The position numbers and the translations under genes were made by a program. The notes under the pieces were generated by a model. It was not told the origin of the DNA and ran no database searches. It saw only the letters and a program-made list of their open reading frames with translations. Positions 33,870-46,746 of a DNA stretch of 64,000 bases are shown here, piece after piece; within the stretch, counting starts at the first letter, position 1; every line of letters starts with the position of its first letter. Source of the DNA: Collybia mongolica (taxonomy: Eukaryota; Basidiomycota; Agaricomycetes; Agaricales; Clitocybaceae). The DNA lies in the NCBI GenBank assembly GCA_013420905.1, contig JAAXNY010000013.1:2480001-2544000 (forward strand), in the 5' to 3' direction.

Positions 33870-34062
33870 AACCTTACCACTCTGGCCTTTTGGCTTAGAT
33901 CAAGTGTAGTATCTGTTCTTAATAGTTTAACCACTATTATGGAGGCACCGCCTCCATTCTTGGTTATCTAATTTTTGCCGCCCTTGTCCCCTGTGCTCTG
34001 CTTGCAACACGGGGGCGCGATGACCTTGCTACTGCACTACCGGCTTGCGTCGTCGGGGGATC
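33870..34062 (+). ncRNA. U2 spliceosomal snRNA
   Basis: The sequence GGCCTTTTGGCTTAGATCAA followed by GTGTAGTATCTGTTCTTA matches the near-invariant 5' domain of U2 snRNA, which includes the GTAGTA element that pairs with the intron branch site. It is followed by a small hairpin (AATAGTTTAACCACTATT), a second hairpin (GGAGGCACCGCCTCC), and the Sm-protein site TAATTTTTG at about 33969-33977. Two further stem-loops follow; the last contains CTACTGCACTACC, like the U2B''-binding loop. U2 forms the core of the U2 snRNP and selects branch points. A TATA box precedes it. The 5' end is approximate to a few bases and the 3' end to about ten. Confidence 0.88.
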
Positions 34063-34809
34063 CCCATCTTTCTTTTTGTTACGAACTACCTTGCGCCTTG
34101 TTGAGGTGGAATGGGTTCTAACAAATGGATTATTGGGTTTTATCTTCTACTCTGAACTGGTAAAAATAAATGTATAGTTTTCAGGACTCTTTCGAACTTC
34201 CGTTTTCTGAGATACTTTATAAAATTACATTGAAAATGACTCCTTTTATCATTAGAACTGTATGACACTCAAATTTATAATTGACCGTTTTGCAACTGAA
34301 TAATGGCGGTGACAGCTGGGATGCTAAGTACAGACAACCTTTGTGGTATCATGGAAGCCCATAGCCTTTCTAAGTGAGCCAGAAGCATCATCAGTGGACA
34401 TGGGACCTACAGGTATGCCAAAATTGTTAGTTGGGCCTTACATGATGGATGTCATCATGAGACAGATACATGATGGATGTCATTTGTTAGGAGATGGCAA
34501 ATAGTTGCTTCTGTAGAGATTGTTTTTGTAACAGCTGTTCATTTCCAACCCTGGTGCTCAACATTCTTCATGCATATGCAGAATACCATTACTTGGGCTT
34601 CATAATACAATATTGACGTGAAAGATCGAAGAAAAATGAATCTTTCCTAAAGGGAATACTTGCACGCCAAAACGCGCTGTCGCCACGTGGGTACACCTGT
34701 TTGAGAAACTCGAGCCGTCTCAGCCAGACCTGTTGTCCTCAGCCACAGGCGGCGCTGCCCTTTGGGCCCTTTACCGCACCACGAACACTCTCTTCTTCTA
34801 TCTAACATA
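34063..34809. other. Intergenic region with short direct repeat
   Basis: No gene was recognised. A sequence around ACATGATGGATGTCAT occurs twice, about 29 bases apart, at about 34440-34455 and 34469-34484. Confidence 0.5.
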
Positions 34810-36693
34810 ATGCGTGAATCCGGTAACGAAACTCCTGAGCTCAAGTCAAACAGAAGACGAAGTCTTGGGTCTCTCTTTCGGATCCCTCTTTCAGCCCGAT
34901 CGCCCGACTATCATTCGATTTCAACATCGAAGCCCGTAGGATCTGTCCCAGCGGACATCATTCGTGAAATAGTCGATCTCTTGACTCCAGCGGACATACT
35001 CAGCTTTAGTCTCACGGTACGTTCGTCCTTTCACACACCACCCCCATATTAAACGCTTTGTTTCAGTCAAAGAGCGTACATGCCCTCCTCCTCGCGCCTC
35101 TCTACGACTCCGTGGCACTCAGGTCTAGTCGGAAATGTGAAGCGACTTTGAATATGCTCGAACAGCGGCCAGACCTCTGTGCCCTCATTCACAAGCTCGC
35201 TGTCCGACCAAACTACTACCTCGCTTGGCCAAAACCGGACAAGCCACTCGACGAGGACTGGGTCGCGTCCAAGATTGCCAAGATTGCACCCAGCCTTAAG
35301 TCTCTGAGCACTTTCGATTGGGATGGGCTTGAGGTGCCCGTTGACGAGCTGTGGCGCACGCTTCGAACGTTGTGCGTCATTGAACCCTCTGTATGCACGT
35401 ATCACTCGCTAATTCTCACGTCAGCTGTCCGGACCTACGACACATATTTTGCAATGTTGGAGCACTTCCTATCGAGCCCGAAAGCCAGGTATTACCCCTC
35501 CTGCTCATCAACAATTGCCTCTGACACCTCGACAGCTCTTCCGATTCTCTGGCCTCAAAAGCTTCTCGTTAATCGTACGATACGGACTCGGAGGGACTGG
35601 TGCGTTGTATAACAGCCACCGGGTTAGTTTTTAACACGTGATGCAGAGCTGTTTCCACCCCTCGAGGACCTACCTGAGCAATTTTGGGACATGATCCTTC
35701 ACCACTGCCCGGATCTCGAGGAACTCGCCGTCTGTAGTTTTTCGTCGTGTACGCGGATATTTGACGTTCTCAGGGTGACCGAAGGCCACTGGCCTAGTCT
35801 CAATTCGCTTACACTCGGCTCCTTTGGCTACCAAAATGACTTCACACTTGGCCCTGCGGACGAGCCTGCGTTCGCAGATTTTCTGGAGGACCATTCCTCG
35901 TTACAATTCATCCGTTTGCAATGGAACTTCAAGAGGTGGATGTCGCCAAGCGAGGTTCCTATGTTCCTACCCAAAACCGCGCTCCCGAAGCTCGACACAT
36001 TTATTGGGATCTACCAGCAGCTGGCGGAGCTCCCGAATCCGAGTTCAATCGAGACGCTTGACTTGACATGTGAGCCTCTTCACGAGAGCCGCCTGGAAAC
36101 GATTTGCCCTATCCTCAAAAACCTAACGTCACTCACGTGCCTTGACATCTGGGCGCATGTTCGGGCGCCTAACCAAGACCACAACGATTTATTTTACTCT
36201 ATCCTGTCATCATGCCCGAAGCTAACCGACTTCCATTTCATGTGCACGACGTCATTCACATTCGTACGTGCTCTGCCCACTCCTACATGTCATAGCTAAT
36301 CGGTTCTCGGCGAATGATGGGCAGAAGCCGCTTAAGCAGCTGTTGTCTCAACTCCACCTGCTCCCTGATCTCAAGCGGTTTTCCCTGACGAAAGGCCATC
36401 AATACCGCGATGAGAGCATGCTTCAGAGCGCGCTGCATATCATGTCGCATAGCCCGGGCCTGAAGCAGATCAACATACGCTGGGCGCGGGAGAAATCCCC
36501 AAATCACTTGAAGCAGGAGGGTGCGTATGATATCACTCACGACGAGTTTGGGCGGGCTGTGGCTCTCATGGTGTACGAGCGCGGTATCCCACTCCTCGGG
36601 CCGCCGTTTTACCGGCGATATAAATATAAAATTAAATCGCACAGGCTGGTTAAAAACCTCAAGCCGGCAAAGCTAATACGGTTGCTGTCATGA
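34810..36693 (+). CDS. F-box protein, leucine-rich-repeat-like
   Basis: Six exons (34810-35016, 35067-35371, 35425-35488, 35536-35599, 35647-36263, 36325-36693) join in phase to 541 residues. An F-box is visible at about residues 45-75 (VPADIIREIVDLLTPADILS...TSKSVHALLLAPLYDSV). It is followed by irregular leucine-rich units: CPDLEELAVCSF, WPSLNSLTLGSF, LTSLTCLDIWAH and LPDLKRFSLTKG. F-box proteins of this type are substrate adaptors of SCF ubiquitin ligases. The last intron (36264-36324) has a CTAAT branch-site candidate. The start at 34810 fits the phase best, though an in-frame ATG exists at 34762. It is not closely similar to the F-box gene at 10304. Target unknown. Confidence 0.83.
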
Positions 36694-38345
36694 TTGATGG
36701 CTGCCACTGCCCGCGACCACGTACGTGCTGTGTGCTTTTATTACATTCAAACGACATCTGAGCTTTTTGGAATGTTTAGATGACTTGTCTCTTGTACGAT
36801 CTCTTGTTCACCCCCCTGCATGACTCTGCTATTGCGATGCTTTCCCTACCAATCATCAGTCCGTCACACCATCTGTAAATCCCCCGCTACATCCGCATCA
36901 ACTCCATCCCATACTGTACTCATCATATTGAACTCATTCTTGCATTTTTTTTTGTGTAATGTGCATGTATTGCCATTTTGTATATAGAACGACGAAGTCG
37001 GTTGTAGACCCGCGCCGCGTTCAGAGGCTGCCACTAGATCGGGATGGGCTCGGCAATGTGTCGAAGGCTCAAAAGATGGGCCACTTGTAGCGTCCAAAGG
37101 TACCAACGCGTCGGCCGATGGACAAAGATATAACGTTGGAGTGAGGTGGACCATGGTGTGCTCATCATCAGACGCTCTATCAGGTGAGAAGAGTCGTATC
37201 TGTGTGGAAGTCATTCCTGGACATGGGTTCCGTCGTTGATACGACATTAACGGGGGTGGGTGCGGCCCGGGTGGGAGAGGCACGCGGCAGGAGATCGATG
37301 GCCCTTCCATTCCGATCCAGTGTATCACGGTGGGTGAGGAGGAGCGCTCGAGCGGGTGTAGATGAGATCGCCAGGAATCTATGTGTTGCTAAGAATAAGA
37401 AATATATACCACTTTGGGGCCTCGTCGGGTTTAGTCTGAGCCTTTCTATACGCCGAATCCGGCACGGTGTTGGAACGATTGACATATGGGTCTAGTGTCA
37501 GGAGAGAGGTTTGTATTTTTGGTTCGTGTAATACAACTGTTCAAGGATGCCGGGACTTGGGTGGGCACACGATGTGGGTATATGGGGAAGTTGTGAAATA
37601 AATACTAGGTTTGAACGACAGCGCTGAATTTTCGGAATGCAAGGCTGAGGGCACTACACAGTCTGACAATATTTCTGGGATATTTGAATGGATTGGTATG
37701 TTAGCAGAAAGTATCCTGAGGGTTTATGGCCTGCAGCACACACTGCGATTGATGAGAGAATCTTACTGTTCTGTTCGTTAATTTTAACCGGCAGTGTGAG
37801 TTTTGGATTGATTTTGGAATCTCATGGGGGTGACGTCGTGTTGCGCAACATTTGCTGTTGTTGTGTGTTTACCCCGCCTCCGCTCTTTCTCCTCCCCGTC
37901 AGCATTCCAGTATCACCACATGGCTCTATAATTCACTGAAGGGTGGGCGCTCAATGAAAAGGTAAAATTAGATACTCAAAGGCAACACGATTGTCCTCAA
38001 AATTCAACTAAAACTCAATCCAATCGACAATCTATCACCAAGTCGTGATCAATACCACCAGATATCTGGGAAACTTTACCACAAGGACATTTAGAAGCCT
38101 ACCTAACGCTTCTTCTTTTCCGTGAGGCTTCAAATCTGGATAGAATGAATATATATATATCATATTTGGAGTCGTGTCGCTAGGCGCATGACCCTTGGGG
38201 TTCGGGGATAGGTTATTTTTGCGTGTAACTCGCGTTACGCTTCCCGGAAACTGACCCCGGGGGGTATAAGGGCTTCTGAATCCTCAAGATTAGGCTCTTC
38301 TCGCACCTGCCTCTTTCTCCGAAACTCGTTAGACGGCAAGCGAAG
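36694..38345. other. Intergenic region, no gene recognised
   Basis: Overlapping open frames at 36864-37495 on both strands have no recognisable domain and look like chance. A TATAAG run near 38266 and the CT-rich sequence after it probably belong to the sugar-transporter promoter. A short AT dinucleotide run lies near 38148-38160. Confidence 0.45.
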
Positions 38346-40739
38346 ATGGGTGTAAGCGATTGCTCATCTCATTTTTTTTTCCAGTAAGCTAATTGATCAG
38401 CGCATAGTACAACGCCCGTATTGCGTCAAATCCCGTACGAGCTGCTTTGGTTTTTTTATTGGGGCATGTAATTTGACAGTTTTTTCAGTATATTGTGGGC
38501 TCGTTCGCATGTATTGGGGGAGGTCTCTTTGGTCTGGACATCTCGTCCATGTCCGGAGTCTTGAGTGTGCGTAATCCCCATATCTTGTTCCCTACTTGTC
38601 CCTAATATTCGAATTTTGCTCAGAATATTCACTACAAGGCTCAGTTTGGCTTCGTACGTTTTTTCGACCGCCACAGTATCCCCCATAGTTTCTAAAACAT
38701 TATCTCACCCAGCCCAGTCCCAGCGCGCAAGGAGCCATAGTTGCATCTATGCCTGCGGGCTCTCTGTTTGGTGCTCTCCTTGTGACCCAATTGGCAGATC
38801 GGCTCGGTCGTAAAAGGACAATCATCCTTGCTGGATTGGTCTGGGTTATTGGATCTATTTTGCAGTGTGCATCTGTCGTACGTTTCTCTAAAGATGTTTG
38901 CTGAGATAACTGGCCTCAATAGCAATGCTTTTGCAATCATTAGAATCGTGGTATGCTCGTCGTCGGCCGTGTCATTTCGGGAATCTCCGTTGGGCTATCA
39001 AGCGCTGTGGTGCCAATCTATCAATCTGAAATTACCGCTCCTTCAATTCGTGGTCGTATGGTATCGCTCCAACAATGGTGAGCCCCAGAGTTGCCGACAG
39101 TCCGGAAATTTACTGATTGATTTTGTTGTCACTGACAAGGTCTATCACTTGGGGTATATTGATCCAGTACTTTGTTCAATTCGGCTGCTCTTACATCAAC
39201 GGCGTCGCATCCTTCCGGATTCCTTGGGGCTTGCAGATGATTCCTGCCCTCATTTTGAGTGCTGGAATGACCATCTTCCCTGAAAGTCCCCGTTGGCTGT
39301 TCGATCACGGAAGGTGATTTCTAATTCCCGTCGTCTTAATGATTGGTTTCTATATTTACCTGTTGGATAGGGAGAATGAGGCTTTACAGGTGCTTGCAGA
39401 TCTGCATGGTGGAGGCGACATACAAAACGATCTCGTCGTGTATGAGTACGAAGAAATCAAACAACAGGTATATCGTCCCCGAAACTTTGCTTATTTACCT
39501 ATTTTTTTAACCACCTCTTTCCTAGGTGCACATCGAAAGAACTGAGGGTGCCAAATCCTATCTCGACTTGTTCAAACCCGGAAACCCACGCCGTGTGCTC
39601 TTGGGATGTTCCCTCCAGATGTGGTCTCAGTTAACTGGAATGAATGTCATGATGTGAATGATCTCTCCCATATCAGATCTACCAAATTGACGAATCAATT
39701 TGATAGGTATTATATTATCTACGTCTTCCAAGGTGCTGGTTTGACGGGTGTTCGAGGAAATCTCATCGCCGATGTAAGTTGTTTCGTCTGTACACCGTAA
39801 ATTATCTAATTAGGCTTCAGTCCGTCCAATATGTCCTCAACGTCGCGCTTACCGGTGAGTCCTGTTGTGTTTGAAAATCAATCACCCCTCAACGAACGTC
39901 AGTTCCCGCCATTATCTACATCGACAAGTGGGGCCGGCGACCCATGCTCTTGATTGGAACCTTACTTATGGGTTTCTGGTTGTTCCTCGTCGGTGGCCTT
40001 CAGGGGCGCTTCGGACATTGGGGACTCATTGACGGCTCTAGTCAGTATGCATCATGCTTTCAGTGGGTCAAGTAATGAATTTCTTACAGCTGTTTGGGTC
40101 ATCTCGAATAACGATGCGGCGACGAAGGCTATCATTGTTTGCTCGTATCTCTTTGTCTGCAGGTACAAAGATTGCTGGTCCTCCGCTTTGCCTTTTTGAT
40201 TGACCTCTACGCCAGTTTTGCCATCACCATGGGCCCCGTATCTTGGACCTATCCCGCCGAATTGGTAACTCATCTCGTTGCACTGGCACCTTTGAGAAAA
40301 ACTAATACCAGCATGTCTGTAGTACTCATTGAAGGTCCGTGGAAAGGCAGTATCTCTGGCCACCGCGACCAACTGGCTCTTCAACACTGCCCTCGCCTGG
40401 GCCGTCCCCCCTGGGTTGGCGACCATCGCATGGAAGACCTACTTCATTTTCGGTACATTCAACTTTGCCGCGTTCATCCACATCTTCTTCATGTTCCCCG
40501 AAACCGTCGGGCGATCGCTCGAGGAGGTTGAGGAGATTTTCCAACAAGGGCATGTATTCACCGCCTGGAAAATCGGAAAAGACGTCGGAAAGAAGACCCT
40601 TGCCGAGGTTGTGGAGAATTCGAAGACTCTACCGGTACGAGTTTCGCCAGCCGACGAATAAACGTCCCTGATTGACCATGTTCTTTTCTAGGGAGAGAAG
40701 CGCTCAGCTTCTCTCGAAGACGAAAAGGCTTCTGCATGA
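38346..40739 (+). CDS. MFS sugar (hexose) transporter
   Basis: About sixteen exons, the first only six bases, join to a full-length major facilitator protein of the sugar porter family with 12 predicted membrane spans. Landmarks in order are GSFACIGGGLFGLDISSMSG, the loop ADRLGRKRT, GRVISGISVGLSSAVVPIYQ with SEITAPSIRGRMV, WGILIQYFVQFG and PESPRWLFDHGRENEAL. Next come QMWSQLTGMNVMMYYIIYVF, a DKWGRRPML loop, TMGPVSWTYPAELY, VRGKAVSLATATNW and PETVGRSLEEVEEIFQQG. The C-terminus ends SLEDEKASA. It would import hexoses across the plasma membrane by proton symport. I saw no disabling change. The exact sugar cannot be read from sequence. The PAELY-to-VRGKA junction is the least certain exon edge. 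Confidence 0.9.
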
Positions 40740-42160
40740 TCTCTTCACTTTTTTTAACGGTGTATTACGAATTTTATTACCACTCATGTCCTAGTATTTG
40801 TGTAGTATGTGTACCAGTAAAATTTAGGATCGAGAACGTACGCCCGTAGTCGGCTGTCGGACACACCTGACACATTGCGTGAAGTTTGGAGGCCCATGAC
40901 TCCTAAATTCAGCATGCTCACATCGCTCGAGTGGGGCTTTATCCCAGGTGGACGGTGCCTGGTAAGGCTGCCCCAGTTCAGTCTTTGTTTCTCGGTCAAT
41001 TCCGATTTGGCATCAAATAGCAGGACCAAGCAACCGCTCGGCCCGACCTCCTGAGGTAAAGCCCCAAACTCTAAGTAAAAATTCTACTTTTTGACTGATG
41101 TCGTAAGCGTCAACTATTCTTTCTACTAAGCCCCAAGTGATACGAGAGCTTTGGGCTCAGGTGCCTGGAAGGACAGGGAGCAGTCGTAAAACGAAGGATG
41201 CCATCAATTTGCACAGTATCGAGCTAGGCACGTGACCAAAATATAACAGCCGATTCGCAGTTCAACGCTTCCATCGATTTCGCTGAAAATGGGATGGTCA
41301 CTAGGTTCAACTTATAAATCAACCATCTTAAGATTTTCTCGAATGAAAAATTTGGCTGTGTAGTCTTCTACAAATTGCCGCCAAATGCTAACAAATATCG
41401 CCTTCAAAGCAGATTCTTAGAGCACAGCCAAAAAACGGCGTCCGCTTACAAATCTGGGTGCTTCATATTGCTCAGAACTGCTGGCCTTGAGCTGGGGTTC
41501 TGAAGTCCATTCTTACGTGGCATGATGAATAAGCAACTTCAGTGACTGCCAATGACTGTTTGAAGTATCTAGACTGATGTAAGTTTTTTACTCTCTGATG
41601 CGTTTCTACTATTGTTCGCAACTAACAGACTCCCTGGAGCAACAGGTCACATCAACGAGTGCGTAGATCCTGTTGATCGTTCCGCGGCCCGTGGTAATTC
41701 TTCCTCCGGGTACCTTCCCCATCGTTTTCAATCGAGTCTCACAGCATTTGACCACCAAGGGTCTTCGGACTGAAAGATAAGGTATTCGGTTGGTCTCTAC
41801 TTCCTTATACCGGGTCAGTGCCATTTGCGATATTGTCATTCCTTCTGTAAGGCCTGGAGTGGTGGACATCAGAACCACGGCTGTTCCCTCATCTTCTCAC
41901 AACTGTCGTATTGTTTGATCATCATCTCGTCGCCACCCCCGTACGGCCGTCAGTTTCGCCTGCATTGTAGAGTCTCCTGTTCTTGAGGTATATACATCTC
42001 CAGATGGAAACAAGCGACGCTTCATGATCAATATGTGATAGCGAAGTGACAACCTAGTTAACCAACCGAACAACATCCACCTTCCCGTCCCCCCCCTTCG
42101 TTTGCACCCACTCTCACTTACTTTCTCTAAACCTTCCTGTCCTTTCCCTGATTAAAACGT
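40740..42160. other. Intergenic region, no gene recognised
   Basis: About 1.4 kb without a supported gene. A minus-strand frame at 41609-41878 shows no recognised motif. The CT-rich run at about 42060-42150 is probably the promoter and leader of the next gene. Confidence 0.5.
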
Positions 42161-44340
42161 ATGACTGGTCATACACTCACCATCGACGACTGCAGCCCGC
42201 TTATCGACTATCGGCCCGAGGCTGCTTGGTTTCAACAAGGTGGCGACGCCGATACGGAGGACCCACAGTATGTTGCCTACGGCTCTAATTGAGCTTACGA
42301 ACTGAGAGTTTCTAGATATTATGGCGGATCTTTCACCTATACGCAGACATTGGGTGCCACTGCTTCCTTTTCGTTCAACGGGACATCGGTGATGGTTTAT
42401 GGCGCAAAAGGGGTGAATTACGGAAACTACTCTGTGAACATCGATGGTACGACCCACGACGGAGACGCGTTCATATACTCTTGGGGCGAACCCGAAGCAC
42501 CGCTCGTCAATGTAACGTCGTTGCGACAGAGTCTCCATGTCGTAACGCTGTTTAATACTGGAAATAGCCGGCTGGACATTGATAATGTGCGTATAAGTCA
42601 CCGAGGAACCGAGCACGACTGATTCATTAGCAGATCGTCTGGACTTCCGATATCGGATCTCCGAGTGATGGCGAATACCTTAGTAGCGAAAATCTTGTTG
42701 GTGATATTTCCGATGCGTTTGAGTATCATCCGGAGGAGGCTTGGTGGTCCCAATCAAATCTCAGTGACTTCATGGGTGGTACTGGACAGTGAGTGAGAAT
42801 AATCATACACTATTATCCCAGTTAAGTCCGACCTTCTTCCAGTACAACGACAACCCCAAAGGCATCCGTCACCTACACTTTCTCAGTCAGTACCATTGAT
42901 ATGTCCAAAAATTCATGTTCACATTGTTTTTTGAACACAGGGTGATTACTATTTGCTAAATTACAAATTGACACTCATGTTCAGGTCGCAGGCGATGTCG
43001 TCTCACTTTACGGGACTACTGGACCACATAACTCGCCTTATACCGTTCAGCTCGACGACTGGCCGAACAAAACACTTCAAGCAAACAAAATGCTATATAA
43101 ATCCCAGTCCCTCCTTTTTCATGCAGATAACCTTGGACAGGGAAACCATACTCTTACTCTGACAAACGAAGCGGACTCGAAGCTTCAAATCGACTACGCC
43201 AAGCTCCATCGATTTACGCTATCCCCTTCCTTGTTCGTAGACATTTTCTCGATTCAGGTTCGAGGTTATATTCCCGTTCTTCCCGTTCTCAAACAGGTCT
43301 CAATTTCCAATGCCTGGTCCGACGGGGGATGTTACAAACCAAGAGAAAGGGTAAGCTAGTTATGGCGATGCTTCGATCGATTTCATTTTATACATGAGAC
43401 GTTGAATCGCTTCACTTAGGCTGGATGGTGCACAAATTGCCGCGGTAACAATTGGCGGTGTTGTTATCTTGATGCTCATCGCTTCCCTCTGTGTGAGTTT
43501 CACACTGCCCGTATGTATAACGGATATCCCTCAACTGACCTTTTTACGGAAGCTTATCGCAAGGCGGAACAGAACCCTTTGGAACCGCTTACAGAGGGGT
43601 TACATGGTTCAATCCCAGTTTGACTACAGTACGCCCTCCGTAGATTCTGGGTACCATGTAGCTACGAGCAGTAAATCCTCTCGGAATGGGAGCGATTTCA
43701 TGGCACACGCATCTCAACAAGAGCTCGGATATTCTCGCAACATGTCAGAGATGCCGGCGTCCCGACCACCAGCTATCCGTCCTCTTTCATTGGTGTCTCG
43801 CCTGTCCTCCTCTGCTTCGACCCTTGTCGCTGAAGACGGCTCGAATGCTGGATCTCGTAGACCCCATCGAACCAAAGTAGGTGTATCAACATGAAGTCTC
43901 AAGCAAAACTCATATGCACGCAGCGGACCCTCTACCGGGTGGTGGAAACCCCGAGAAATACGGTTCGGAGACCATTGAGCCCAGAGGAAAATGAGCCGAT
44001 TCACCTCCCTAATCCGTTCGTCGGTCGCCAACACATGGTCGAGCCATCAGCAAGTGATTCAGACCTTGATATTAGGGTGGTAGGCCCGGAAGGCCTCAGT
44101 GTAGACGGGAGTCCTGTGATGCCTTCACGGAGCCTCGCAGCTCGAGGGAGATCATCGCCAGGACCGGCTAACTGGGATGGTGTGCAGGTGGATATACCCA
44201 TGCAGAGGGAACGCTCTCTTTCTCCTGTTCCAGTGCTGTCAATCGCGGCTGGGGAGACGCGGAGGCTCATAGATCCAGGACAATACACCTCACCCTCCGC
44301 TTCCGTAGAGCATCTATCGCTTGCAGGAAGGACGCCTTGA
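42161..44340 (+). CDS. Single-pass membrane protein with beta-sandwich ectodomain
   Basis: The gene begins MTGHTLTIDDCSPLIDY and has about eight exons. Two tandem copies of an extracellular-type module follow: GGSFTYTQTLGATASFSFNG, SVMVYGAKGVNYGNYSVNID, then a second unit with VTYTFSVAGDVVSLYGTTGP, YTVQLDDWPNKTL and the LGQGNHTLTL strand. A membrane span (IAAVTIGGVVILMLIASLC) precedes a long Ser/Pro/Arg-rich cytoplasmic tail ending LSLAGRTP. This matches a large agaricomycete family of unknown function with galactose-binding-like folds, and a cell-surface sensing or adhesion role is only a guess. To keep frame into the span, the intron near 43231-43297 must use a GTTCGT donor. A further 60-nt intron (43493-43552) is in frame. 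No classical signal peptide is evident at the N-terminus. Confidence 0.75.
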
Positions 44341-45536
44341 CATAGTCATGATGTACGGGCAAGCGGGAACTACTCCCTGTTTAGGACGAGACGGTATATA
44401 TAGGACATTATTCGGCATTATGTTTTTTTGTTCTGGTTTCTTTCAATTTCTGGGGCAAGCCACAACATATGATTAGACTTCCAAGCATATTGAATAATAT
44501 ACCTGCTGCGGTTCTTGTGACATCCCATATTATGGCCTATGAAATAATAGGGAAGTGAAACGTTTATTGTCCATCAGTTCGACAGATACTCGTACGCAAG
44601 ATGTGCGTTAAACCAATTGCATCGAAGCCTCCATCAAAAGACTAAGGACCCAGCGTGCCCGGAGGGGAGGGGAAAGGAAAGATAAGCTCCCCAACGGAAG
44701 TTTGCTGCATGTACCTGTCTGGTCTCTGATAATTACTTAAGTTGTGATATCGCTCAACATGGCCCAAATGTAAATGTAGATACGCCACCAATCCTGGGCA
44801 TGCACAACCCCGATGGTAGAGACATTTTCTGTTGCTTTGGGATATATGTGGTGCCCAAAATGTAGATTAAGTTATCAAGGTTAAAGCGCAGGGGGAAAAG
44901 TAGTTGGTGAACACGAACCGGTCTGAAGTATGCTCTCCCCACATCGTAACCTCTACATTGTCCATTGTCACCCAAAGCCCACCTATCTCTCTCTTTCGAA
45001 TGGGCTCAAGATCTACAGGACCCTAGAAACGAGTCTAGAGGTGATTCGTGATGGTTAGGAAAGGCGGGGCAGGCAAAATGATGCCAGTCCTCTGGTCATC
45101 ACTTGGATATGCATAATCTCAACACGCCACCAAACCAGGCGTATAGCCAGCTTGTGTCGTGAAACATTCTTGTCGTCGGCACAATGCCGATGTGTGTAGA
45201 GTATAATTAGTTCCGGTTGGACGTCGTCATTGCGGCTTGAGGAGGAGGAGAGATTAATATCAATAGCGTAACGCCACAGGGACAAGCCGGCTCCAGTACC
45301 GCACACTACGAACTATACTTTATAGTGAATGTTTCCAAGTAAACCGTTCTTCAAGAATATCTGCCACTATCATCTTGTCTGGACCTCCCTTCGGAAAAGT
45401 GCTCTTATCATCTGAGTTAAAAAAATACTCTGGTTTCTGAGAACGGTATATATTGGACCAATAACGCACCTTTCCTACCGCAGCTAATTCCTAGCTCCGC
45501 GATATCTCAACCTACTAAATAAGTTGCAAACCGCCA
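44341..45536. other. Intergenic region, no gene recognised
   Basis: No supported gene in about 1.2 kb. GGTATATATTGG near 45444 is a TATA-like candidate for the small secreted protein that follows. Confidence 0.5.
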
Positions 45537-45821
45537 ATGAAGTTCCATCTCGTCACTCTCGTCGCTCTCATATGCGCTTCGTCGGCGTACGCGCTCGACA
45601 TTCCTTGGCCTGCTGCTCCGGATCCCCGGGATCGGCGTGTACCCAGGGCGCATGCCAGAGACAACCATGCCTCTTTCCGAGCTCGAGTCCAGCACCTGAA
45701 GGATGGGCGTGAGTTTCGCAACTTCCGTGATGCGACTTCAACTAAACCTTACTATGTATACGTAGCTGCAGGACACCTGGAATTTTCTGATTCGGGAGAG
45801 GCAGTTGCATGTATGATATAG
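45537..45821 (+). CDS. Small secreted protein
   Basis: The frame begins with a strong signal peptide (MKFHLVTLVALICASSAYA, probable cleavage after residue 19). An Arg/Pro/His-rich mature part follows (PAAPDPRDRRVPRAHARDN). Unspliced it has 94 residues. A canonical 63-nt intron (45709-45771) is in frame without a stop, so a spliced 73-residue form is equally possible. There is only one cysteine after the signal peptide, so it is not a disulfide-rich effector type. I do not recognise a family. A TATA-like run lies about 90 bp upstream. Confidence 0.6.
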   Translation: MKFHLVTLVALICASSAYALDIPWPAAPDPRDRRVPRAHARDNHASFRARVQHLKDGREFRNFRDATSTKPYYVYVAAGHLEFSDSGEAVACMI

Positions 45822-46310
45822 GTACACCGTACCATTTAGCGTCACTTGAAGGGTTGTTTAGGTCGTCTACGCCTGAAACTGCTGCGATTTGTGTATTTCG
45901 TCAATTTCATTCATGCCTTGGCGAGCGAAGCATCTGAGAATGTCGCATCGAGAGGTGTTCTTCAACAAAGCAGAAATTCCACCCAAGTAGTTGTAAAACA
46001 TGAATTACGTTGCATCAGGGGGATCAACGAAATAGATCGTACCCTGTGTATACATAGCATTCTGTATCAGAATAACCCCTCAATAGTTGTCGGGGATGCC
46101 GTCCACTGGGCCGCTGAACTTGGGTAGGGTGGGCTGGTTTGATCACGTGGATCGGAGGGCAACATCTCCGTCTTTTAAATAATCCCATCATTTATGTGCC
46201 ACCGAATCGGAGAACGTGATGCCCGGATCGAGTACTTAGCCCCTGTGCGATTGCGGCTATGCTTCATCGATAACGTCCCAGCTCACCTACCTACCACTAC
46301 CTACATCGTC
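45822..46310. other. Intergenic region, no gene recognised
   Basis: Short frames only. It should contain the 3' end of the secreted-protein gene and the promoter of the next gene. Confidence 0.5.
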
Positions 46311-46746
46311 ATGGATTTCTTGAAGAATCTCGGGAACGATAACAATACCCAGGAGAGGAAAGACCAGGAGGGCGGGGGCGGGGGCGGTGGAGGGATCATG
46401 GGCAAGCTAAACAGCGCACTCGGTGGCGGGGAATCTGGGGAGAAGAAAGAGGGTGAGCGTTTAACGCGCGATATCGGATCGAGGGTCTGAAACTGATGGA
46501 TTGTTTGGAATTTATGTAGATGCTCTCGACAAAGGTGTGTACCCATGTGTAGTTTGGGCATCATATGTATCCAAGTACTGATAATGATGTTTAGCTGTCG
46601 ATTTCTTACAGGAGCACGTATTGAAAGCCGGACCGCAGACGAACGAATCTGCGGTTGAACAGGCTAAAGACGAACATATATCTGATGCGATACGAAGTGG
46701 TTTCAAGTCGGTCACTGGGAAGGAATTCCCTGTTTCTGATAAGTGA
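46311..46746 (+). CDS. Small glycine-rich stress-type protein
   Basis: Exon 1 (46311-46452) encodes MDFLKNLGNDNN, a run of eight glycines and IMGKLNSALGGGESGEKKE. A tiny middle exon (DALDK) and a last exon follow (AVDFLQEHVLKAGP, SAVEQAKDEHISDAIRSGF, TGKEFPVSDK). The pattern of a short MDFLK start, a Gly-rich linker and a C-terminal helix pair ending EFPVSDK is common in basidiomycete proteins that are often labelled DNA-damage-responsive. The label rests on similarity naming and not on a demonstrated activity. Product about 100 residues, probably cytosolic. All three exons are in consistent phase. Confidence 0.8.

Noticed and set aside
36864..37495. Overlapping open frames on both strands
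   Set aside because: No domain, signal peptide or exon pattern; likely GC-driven chance frames.
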